Positions 1 to 6,400 of a DNA stretch of 7,205 nt are shown piece by piece. Both the position numbers and the translations under genes were made by a program. The DNA is from JANQLU01 sp964434955 (GTDB lineage: Bacteria > Planctomycetota > Planctomycetia > Pirellulales > Pirellulaceae), in the NCBI GenBank assembly GCA_964434955.1, contig CAYSXI010000229.1:1-7205 (forward strand), written 5' to 3'. The notes under the pieces were generated by a model that searched no databases, was not told the DNA's origin, and was given only the letters and a program-made list of their open reading frames with translations. How positions within the stretch are numbered: position 1 is the first letter of the stretch; each line of letters opens with the position of its first letter.

Positions 1-506
1 GCCTTGATTCCCAGGATGTGGTTGGACGTCATGCCGTACTTGAGGCAATGAGCGCCGCCTGAATTGAAAGCCACGTTTCCGCCAATCGTGCAAACTTGTT
101 GACTGGATGGATCAGGCGCGTAGTAAAGGCCGTGCTTTTCGACGGCACGGCTCACGTCAAGGTTGATAACACCCGATTGAACGGTCGCAATGCGTTGTAC
201 GGGATCGATCTTGAGAATGCGATTCATTCGATTGAGCGCAATCACGATTCCTTTTTCATTGGGAAGTGATCCGCCCGATAGACTGGTGCCCGAACCGCGT
301 GCCACAAAGGGAACGTTGTTGTGGTGGCACCATTGAACCGTTCGGATGATCTCTTCGTCCGATTCGACAACGACCACCGCCTTGGGTTTGGCTTGAAAGG
401 CCGTAAGACCATCGGATTGGAACGAAACCAACTCGGCTGGCCCGACAAGCACGCGCTCAGCTGGGACGATTTGCCCCAGTTCCGTCTCGAACCACGTTCG
501 GTTCAT
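1..506 (-). CDS. glcD: Glycolate oxidase subunit GlcD-like FAD-linked oxidase, N-terminal part (runs off window)
   Basis: The visible 168 residues begin MNRTWFETEL and are the N-terminal part of a GlcD-type flavoprotein (FAD_binding_4 / PCMH fold), which oxidises glycolate (or D-lactate) to the 2-oxo acid. Diagnostic segments are the FAD pyrophosphate-binding loop RGSGTSLSGG (residues 70-79), LYYAPDPSSQ (127-136) and IGGNVAFNSGGAHCLKYG (141-158). All three closely resemble my recollection of E. coli GlcD. The C-terminal FAD-oxidase domain lies outside the window. The ATG shares the sequence ATGA with the stop codon of the upstream aminotransferase, so translational coupling is likely; no separate good Shine-Dalgarno is seen. 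The start is supported by this overlap and by its distance from the conserved core, with an N-terminus slightly shorter than in E. coli GlcD. D-lactate dehydrogenase is the main alternative, but the neighbour that consumes glyoxylate favours glycolate. GlcE and GlcF partners are not in view. Confidence 0.9.
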   Translation of the reverse strand, partial: MNRTWFETELGQIVPAERVLVGPAELVSFQSDGLTAFQAKPKAVVVVESDEEIIRTVQWCHHNNVPFVARGSGTSLSGGSLPNEKGIVIALNRMNRILKIDPVQRIATVQSGVINLDVSRAVEKHGLYYAPDPSSQQVCTIGGNVAFNSGGAHCLKYGMTSNHILGIK

Positions 507-1729
507 GAAGCAATCCCAGTTTGGGAACCGGAGTAAACTTCATTGGCAGCCGCGATCGCAGCGCCGCGTTCCAGACTCAATCCGTTTTCGGTCAACAAGG
601 TTTCGAGCGCCGAAAGTAGCAAAACGACATTTCGCTGCTTGCTGCTTTCTCCCATCAAGCCAACGCGCCAGGCTTTTCCTTTGAAAGGACCAAGCCCAGC
701 ACCAATTTCAATTCCATATTCGTCAAGAAGCCGGCGGCGGATCCCGGCATCGTTCACGCCTTCCGGCACCGAAACCGCATTGAGCGTCGTCAGCGAAGAT
801 TCGGGGATAAACTCAAGCCCCAGGGACTCGGCTCCCGCTCGGAATGCAAGATGGTGTGTCTCATGACGGGCGATTCGATTTTCTAATCCCTCCTCGAGAA
901 TCAGCTTGAGCGCCTCGTTCAATGCGAAGGTCATGTTGATGGGTGCCGTATGGTGGTAGACCCGATCACTTCCCCAGTAGTTTCGCAACATGGACATGTC
1001 GAGATACCAACTGGTGACCTTGGACTTGCGGCGATCCATGGCCGCTTCGGCCTGCGATGAAAAGGTCACCGGTGACAAACCGGGTGGGCATGAGAGACAT
1101 TTTTGGGTGCCGCTGTAGCAGGCGTCGATTCCCAATTCGTCAATATTAAGGTGCATTCCACCCAACGAGGTTACCGCATCGACCAACAACAGTCCGTTTG
1201 CGTCGTGGACCAAGGTCGAAATCTCATCAAGCGGTTGAAAGGCACCAGTTGAAGTTTCAGCATGGACGATCGCAAGAAATTTGAAGCCCGGACATTTTTC
1301 GATCGCTTGGGCGATATCGTCAGAAGAAAAAATCTGGCCCCAATCACGTTCGACGACATGAACATTGGCTCCATACCGTTCGGCAACATCTTTCATTCTT
1401 CCACCGAAGACACCGTTGACACAAACGATCACGTCGTCACCGGGTTCCACGAGATTGCAAATGCAGGCTTCCATCCCCGCGCTCCCGGTTCCGGAAACGG
1501 CCATGGTCAATCGGTTGTTGGTTTGAAAAACCTTTCGAATTTGCTCGCAGGTTTCGTCCATCAATTCAAGATAGTCGGGATCAAGGTGGCCGATGGTGGG
1601 CCGCGCCAACGCCTGAAGAACTCGCGGCGAAACGTCACTGGGACCCGGCCCCAATAGAATTCTTTCGGGGCGACTCACTCCCGATAAATTGACATCTGAC
1701 AAGTTGATACCCTGTTTGCTGATAACCAT
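503..1729 (-). CDS. Alanine/serine-glyoxylate aminotransferase (class V PLP enzyme)
   Basis: This 408-residue protein has the usual length and the full motif series of the AGXT / serine-glyoxylate aminotransferase family (fold type I, class V). It transfers an amino group from alanine or serine to glyoxylate to give glycine. Seen in order: LLGPGPS (25-31), which opens the family core; SGTGSAGMEA (79-88), the phosphate-binding and substrate loop; HAETSTG (156-162); LLVDAVTSLGG (181-191), with the PLP pyridine-binding Asp184; YSGTQK (205-210), with Lys210 as the Schiff-base lysine (Lys209 in human AGT); and WRVGLMG (354-360), with Arg355 matching the carboxylate-binding arginine. There is no signal peptide, so it is cytoplasmic. 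The ATG at 1729 lies about 20 residues before the conserved core and has no strong Shine-Dalgarno. The stop overlaps the glcD start by 4 bp, so the two form an operon with this gene first. The amino donor (Ala or Ser) cannot be decided from sequence. About 20 C-terminal residues extend beyond the usual core. Confidence 0.95.
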   Translation of the reverse strand: MVISKQGINLSDVNLSGVSRPERILLGPGPSDVSPRVLQALARPTIGHLDPDYLELMDETCEQIRKVFQTNNRLTMAVSGTGSAGMEACICNLVEPGDDVIVCVNGVFGGRMKDVAERYGANVHVVERDWGQIFSSDDIAQAIEKCPGFKFLAIVHAETSTGAFQPLDEISTLVHDANGLLLVDAVTSLGGMHLNIDELGIDACYSGTQKCLSCPPGLSPVTFSSQAEAAMDRRKSKVTSWYLDMSMLRNYWGSDRVYHHTAPINMTFALNEALKLILEEGLENRIARHETHHLAFRAGAESLGLEFIPESSLTTLNAVSVPEGVNDAGIRRRLLDEYGIEIGAGLGPFKGKAWRVGLMGESSKQRNVVLLLSALETLLTENGLSLERGAAIAAANEVYSGSQTGIAS

Positions 1730-1773
1730 CTAAACTGTCAACGATCGCTCGCATCACGTTGGTTGCGAACCCG

Positions 1774-1800
1774 ATTATACTTGAGTCGACCGATTTACAA
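1774..1800 (-). promoter_or_regulatory. Candidate promoter for the aminotransferase-glcD operon
   Basis: On the minus strand a perfect TATAAT (plus-strand 1774-1779) is preceded, after a 15-bp spacer, by TTGTAA (plus-strand 1795-1800, four of six matches to TTGACA). The -10 ends 44 bp before the aminotransferase ATG, a reasonable leader length. The spacer is short for sigma-70 and planctomycete promoters are poorly characterised, so only the -10 element is persuasive. Confidence 0.4.
1776..1781 (+). promoter_or_regulatory. Candidate -10 element for the sulfatase gene
   Basis: TATACT (five of six matches to TATAAT) lies on the plus strand about 76 bp upstream of the sulfatase ATG. It shares bases with the minus-strand TATAAT. 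No good -35 hexamer is found at 16-18 bp, so this is tentative. Confidence 0.25.
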
Positions 1801-1847
1801 ACGATGCCCCAAAGGCCGTCACAAACAAACGAACAACTGCAGTTTCC

Positions 1848-1852
1848 GAGGA
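1848..1852 (+). promoter_or_regulatory. Shine-Dalgarno sequence deciding the sulfatase start
   Basis: GAGGA sits 5 bases before the ATG at 1858. It is the clearest ribosome-binding site in the window. It supports 1858 over an in-frame TTG at 1759, which would put 33 extra residues in front of the signal peptide. Confidence 0.65.
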
Positions 1853-1857
1853 ACCCC

Positions 1858-3252
1858 ATGGCTTACCGAATTCTTATGTCAGCGTTTCTGCTCGTTCTTT
1901 GGGTTTCACCCTCGGCGACCGCCCAGGAGCGTCCAAACATCATCTTGATCATGTGTGATGATCTTGGCTGGGGTGACTTGAGTTTCAACAATCCAAAATC
2001 AAAAATCCAAACTCCGCACCTCGACGAGATGGCCAAAAACAGTTTGAGATTCTCAAGGTTTTACGCTGCTGCACCCGTCTGCAGTCCGACACGAGGTTCC
2101 TGCCTTACGGGGCGGCATCCGCTGCGATACGGAATCACGGGTGCAAACAAAGGGCACCTCAAACAGTCAGAAACGACCATTACGAAACTTGCTAAATCCA
2201 GGGGGTATGCCACCGGGCATTTCGGAAAATGGCACCTGGGTACTTTGACCAAAAAAATCAAGGACTCCAATCGCGGAGGGCCGAAAAGTCCTCAGCATTT
2301 TGCGCCACCCTGGGAACGTGATTTCGATGTCTGTTTTTCAACCGAGGCAAAAGTACCGACGTTTGATCCCCTGCTAAAGCCAAAGCAAGCGCCGCGCACC
2401 GCATGGGACTCGATCGAACCCGATAAACGAAACGAAAGTGAGGTTTATGGCACGCGCTATTGGAACGAAAAAGGAGAATCCGTTGAGGATGATCTATTTG
2501 GCGATGATTCAAAATTGATCATGGATCGGGCAGTCAAATTTATTGGCCAATGTGCCGAAGACAAAAAGAAGTTTTTTACCGTGATCTGGTTTCACTCACC
2601 GCACCTTCCCGTTGTGGCGGGGCCAAGACATCGGAAGCCCTATGAAAGCATGAATGTCCATCAACGCAATTACTTCGGTTGTATCACGGCGCTCGATGAG
2701 CAAATCGGACGTTTGAGAAAGTTGTTGCGGGACAAGAAAATCTCGGAAGATACAATCATTTTCTTTTGTAGCGACAACGGCCCCGAGGGAAATCAATCGG
2801 CCCCGGGATTGACCGGCGGATTCCGCGGCCGAAAACGCTCTCTCTACGAAGGGGGGGTCCGGGTTCCCGCTTTGATCGAATGGCCGGCAAAAATCAAAGC
2901 GGGGAGTTCAACCGATTTTCCTGCGGTCACGAGTGACTATCTTCCAACCGTTGCACAAATTCTCGACGTTGACGTTTCGAAAGTCCATTTGGATGGCGAA
3001 AGCCTGGCCGGTGTTTGGGCCAAGGGACAAAAAGAACGCAAGTGGCCGATTGGCTTCAAGTTTGGTGCCCAGAAAAGTTGGGTTGCGAATCAATTCAAGA
3101 TTTACAAGTCGAAAAATCGCGATTGGGAATTGTATGATTTGATCCAGGATCCAAAGGAATCTCAGAATCTCGCGGAGAAGGAACCGCAAACGCTCAAAAA
3201 AATGAAATCCGAGTTTGAAAAATGGGAGGCCTCGCTTGCCCCCAATCAATAA
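1858..3252 (+). CDS. Exported type I (formylglycine) sulfatase, arylsulfatase A-like
   Basis: This 464-residue protein is a complete S1-family sulfatase that hydrolyses sulfate esters. Residues 1-22 form a signal peptide: Arg4, a hydrophobic stretch around 5-16, and a likely cut after SATA before Gln23. The mature protein starts with RPNIIL and CDDLGWGD, where Asp34 and Asp35 bind the metal. The maturation signature is C75-S-P-T-R79 followed by S81 and TGR (84-86); Cys75 would be converted to formylglycine. Other active-site residues are Lys124 and His126 (GKWHLG), His249 (FHSPH), Asp306-Asn307 (CSDNGPE) and probably Lys326, shortly before YEGG (330-333). The C-terminal part ends in the common WELYDLIQDPKESQNLA pattern. 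A Shine-Dalgarno five bases upstream and the signal peptide fix the start. No formylglycine-generating enzyme or anaerobic maturase is encoded nearby, so maturation depends on a gene elsewhere. Length is within the family norm. The substrate (sulfated polysaccharide, glycosaminoglycan or aryl sulfate) cannot be assigned. Confidence 0.95.
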   Translation: MAYRILMSAFLLVLWVSPSATAQERPNIILIMCDDLGWGDLSFNNPKSKIQTPHLDEMAKNSLRFSRFYAAAPVCSPTRGSCLTGRHPLRYGITGANKGHLKQSETTITKLAKSRGYATGHFGKWHLGTLTKKIKDSNRGGPKSPQHFAPPWERDFDVCFSTEAKVPTFDPLLKPKQAPRTAWDSIEPDKRNESEVYGTRYWNEKGESVEDDLFGDDSKLIMDRAVKFIGQCAEDKKKFFTVIWFHSPHLPVVAGPRHRKPYESMNVHQRNYFGCITALDEQIGRLRKLLRDKKISEDTIIFFCSDNGPEGNQSAPGLTGGFRGRKRSLYEGGVRVPALIEWPAKIKAGSSTDFPAVTSDYLPTVAQILDVDVSKVHLDGESLAGVWAKGQKERKWPIGFKFGAQKSWVANQFKIYKSKNRDWELYDLIQDPKESQNLAEKEPQTLKKMKSEFEKWEASLAPNQ

Positions 3253-3263
3253 GTTCTTGTGGC

Positions 3264-3370
3264 ACATTGAGGTCTCGCGTTTCGTTGACGCGCAAAATGG
3301 TTGTCACAAATAAGTTGAAATTGCAAAGCGTCGTTTGCTTGACATTGAGTCTGGCTTGCTCCAACATTGA
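3264..3370 (+). repeat. Three direct copies of ACATTGA
   Basis: The heptamer ACATTGA occurs at 3264-3270, 3342-3348 and 3364-3370. The last two start 22 bp apart, about two helical turns, and the second overlaps the TTGACA hexamer. This could be a set of binding sites or chance in AT-rich spacer; the sequence alone does not decide. Confidence 0.35.
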
Positions 3371-3379
3371 ACTCTCAAT
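3366..3379. repeat. Short inverted repeat ATTGA-N4-TCAAT
   Basis: ATTGA (3366-3370) and TCAAT (3375-3379) are exact reverse complements separated by 4 bases. The repeat overlaps the third ACATTGA and lies 4 bp before the next inverted repeat. It is too short and AT-rich to be a convincing hairpin, but could be an operator half-site pair. Confidence 0.3.
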
Positions 3380-3383
3380 AAAC

Positions 3384-3404
3384 ATCAACTCGCCCTAAGT
3401 TGAT
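3384..3404. repeat. Perfect 7-bp inverted repeat before the amidohydrolase start
   Basis: ATCAACT (3384-3390) and AGTTGAT (3398-3404) are exact reverse complements around a 7-base centre. The right arm ends in a run of four T residues (3404-3407). The stem has only two G/C pairs, so as a terminator it would be weak. Its place 30 bp before the start codon also suits an operator or a leader structure. Confidence 0.4.
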
Positions 3405-3434
3405 TTTCCCGGGATTCTGCTACGGAATTGAAGC

Positions 3435-6400
3435 ATGCATTGGTCAGGCATCCAGCGATTTTCGCATTCGTTCGTTTTCGCTCTAACGGCTTTTCTTTTT
3501 GGTTGTTTTGTTTTTGGAAACGCGGCCCCGTCAGCTGCGAATGAACGTGAGGCGTACGCGATCCAGGGTGCGAAGATTGTCACCAGCCCTGGTAACGTTA
3601 TCGAGAGCGGAACGATTGTTGTCCGCAATGGACTGATCGAAGCGGTCGGCGCCGATGTTGAGGTGCCTTTCGATGCGAAGGTCATCAAAGGAGATGGACT
3701 GGTGATTTACGCCGGTTTCATCAATGGTGGAACCTACAAAGGAATGCCCGATGGTGAGGAAGATGGACGGCTTTCCGGTTCCGGGCAGGATCGACGCGAG
3801 ATTGATTTGGCAACGCAAATTGTTGCGGCAACGCGCGAAGTCAATCGGAAAGGGATCTTCCCGGAGTACGAATCCTTTCGCCATCTGAAAGTTGATATCG
3901 ACGACGCCAAGGCTTGGCGAAAGTCAGGTTTTACCAATGTCCACATCATGCCAAGTGGGGCATTGCTCAATGGCACCAGCGCTTTTGTTGCTTTAACCGA
4001 TCCGAACAAGACGGCCGTTCGGGATAGCATTCTTCAAGACAACTTCGCGACGGTTGGTGGATGGCGGGCAAGTGGTTCAGGGTACCCGGGTAGCCTGATG
4101 GGGACCGTGGCTCATTTGCGTCAGACGTTTTTGGATGCACAGCACTATCGCGATAGTTGGGCGATCTACAATCGCGTTAAAGTCGGGTTGCAACGACCGC
4201 CCAAGGATCCGGCGATGGACGCGCTTGGCAAATGCTTGAGCAAGGAAATTCCCGTCGTTTTTCCTGCGACTACGATCGATGAAATCAACCGAGCCAAAAA
4301 TCTTTCCAAGGAATTTGGTTTTGACTTGATCATTGATGGTGGTCAGCGCGGCTTCGAAGCGATCAAAGAACTGAAAGAAGTTAACAACACGGTCATCCTC
4401 CGAATCAACTTTTCCAAGAAACCTGAGTTGGGTGAATCCACTGGCGGGAGATTCTTCTTCGGCCGTCGATTTGGTGGCGGTGACAATCAGGAAATCGACA
4501 AACGGATCCCAGTTGCCAAGGGAGTCCTGGAGGATCGAGTTGCCAAGTGGGAAGACGAAGTAAAAAATCCGGCAACGCTCGCCAAGTCGGGCATCAAATT
4601 CATTTTTTCGACGAATAGTTCGGAGAGCCCCGAAAAGTTCTTCGAGCACCTGCGATTGGCCGTTGAGCATGGCCTCGATCCCAATGAGGCTCTGACCGCG
4701 TTGACGGTTCGGCCTGCCGAGCTTTTCGGAATGCAAAGCCAGATGGGAACGGTTGAAAAAGGAAAAATGGCCAATCTGGTTGTGTTGGACGGTGATTTTC
4801 TCGCCGAAAAATCGAAAGTCAAATACACGATCGTTCAGGGGCAAATTTTCGAGCAGAAAGAAAAAGCCTCACCCGGATCCAGTCGCCGCGGCAAAGGAGG
4901 ATTGGGGAAACGGGGCAAAGGAAAAGGCGACTCGAAACGAGGAAAAGGCAAGGCAGACTCGCTTGCTAAATCGGGTGACGACGCAAAATCAGAGTCGGAA
5001 GACGAAGAGGAAAAGGAAGACGAAATTAAGCTCGTCGATTGGCCAATCGAAACGGATTCGCTTCGCGTTCCCAAAACCAAAACCAACGGTGACGTGCTGA
5101 TTCGCAATGCCACCGTGATCACGGCCAAAAACGGAACACTGAACGAAACGTCGATCTTGATTCGGAAAGGAATCATCGAAAAGATCGGCAAGGACATCAC
5201 TCCGCCAGAAGGAGTGACGGTCATCGATGGGACCGGCGCTTGGGTGATGCCCGGAATCATCGACTGCCACTCTCATATGGTCGCTGGAGGAAATGAAGGT
5301 ACCCTTTCCGTGACTCCGGAAGTAAGAACGATTGATAACATGCGTTCGAGCGATCTGACGGTCTATCGAGCAGCGGCAGGTGGCGTCACCGCGGCAAATG
5401 TACTTCACGGAAGCGCCAACACGATTGGAGGGCAGCGAATCGTCATTCAAATGAAGTACAAAGCGCGGCCGGAAGAATTGTTGTTCAAGGACTTTAAGCC
5501 GGGAATCAAGTTCGCACTCGGTGAGAACGTGATTCGAAATGAAAACCGATACCCAAATACGCGTATGGGTGTCGAATCCGTGCTGCGTTTTGCCTTTGAA
5601 GAAGCGCGAAGGTACAAAGACAAATGGGCGAAGTACAACGCGTTATCGGACGAAGAAAAATCCAAGGTCATGCCGCCTCGCCGGGACTTGAGGCTGGAAG
5701 CGCTGCAACAGGTCATGGACAACGAGTTGTTGGTTCACTGCCACTGTTACAACTCGGGTGAGATTTTGATGCTTCTCAAGACGTTCACTCGTTACGGGAT
5801 CAAGAATTTGACGTTGGAGCATGGCCTGGAAGCATTCAAGGTTGCGCCGGAAGTCGTATCCTTTGGTGAAAAGGGTGCACACCTTTCGACCTTTGCCGAT
5901 TTCTGGGGATACAAAGTTGAAGCCTACGATGCGATTCCTTACAACGTTGCCGTTATCGCGGCAGCCGGGGGAACCGCGATTCTCAATTCAGACTCCGGCG
6001 AACGGGTCCGGCGATTGAATCACGACGCAGCAAAAATGGTTCGCTGGGGCGGAGTCAGTTACCAGCAAGCCATCCAAACGATTACCCTGAATCCTGCCAT
6101 CGCCTTGCACCTTGACGATCGAGTCGGATCAATCGAGGTCGGAAAGAAAGCGGACCTTGCTCTGTTTAATGGCCACCCGCTCAACACTTTCTCGCGATGT
6201 TTCATGACACTGATTGACGGTGAGGTCGTTTTCGAGCGAGAGGGCGAACGCGGCGGGCCGTATCCGCTGATCGACAAGTCCGGCTTTGAAGCTTCGATGC
6301 CAGCAATCAATGCACGCGGGGTTTACGCGATCAAGAATGCAACCATCAACCCTGTTTCAACGCCGGCGATCAAGAACGGGACGTTGATTATCAAGGACGG

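Larger units (their letters stand above)
3253..3434. other. Intergenic spacer between sulfatase and amidohydrolase genes
   Basis: I see no credible coding sequence in these 182 bp. The spacer contains a perfect TTGACA (3339-3344, plus strand) with no convincing -10 at 17-18 bp, three copies of ACATTGA, and two short inverted repeats listed separately. No strong GC-rich hairpin with a T-run follows the sulfatase stop, so it is open whether the amidohydrolase gene has its own promoter or is read through from the sulfatase gene. Confidence 0.6.

Noticed and set aside
543..1657. Plus-strand open frames of 107 and 131 codons inside the aminotransferase gene
   Set aside because: They are antisense to a well-conserved PLP enzyme and encode no recognisable motif.
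1759..1857. N-terminal extension of the sulfatase from an in-frame TTG at 1759
   Set aside because: It would bury the signal peptide 33 residues inside the protein, whereas the ATG at 1858 has a GAGGA five bases upstream and starts directly at a normal signal peptide.
3277..3293. CGCGT-N7-ACGCG hairpin after the sulfatase as a terminator
   Set aside because: The stem has only 5 bp and is followed by CAAAATGG rather than a T-run, so it does not meet the usual pattern of a rho-independent terminator.
3495..3506. LFGC (residues 21-24 of the amidohydrolase) as a lipoprotein lipobox
   Set aside because: Phe at the -2 position is not typical, and a better type I signal peptidase site (SAA/N) follows at 33-36; lipidation remains a minor alternative.
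4077..4844. Minus-strand open frame of 255 codons
   Set aside because: It lies wholly inside the amidohydrolase frame on the opposite strand and its translation shows no recognisable domain; the plus-strand frame has clear family motifs.
3435..5090. Module 1 as a separate gene from modules 2 and 3
   Set aside because: The frame is unbroken from 3435 to 7205, with no stop, no frame change and no internal Shine-Dalgarno plus start near the linker.
4835..5450. Minus-strand open frames, one serine/proline-rich
   Set aside because: The odd composition is simply the reverse strand of the Lys/Gly/Glu-rich linker and module 2 of the amidohydrolase.
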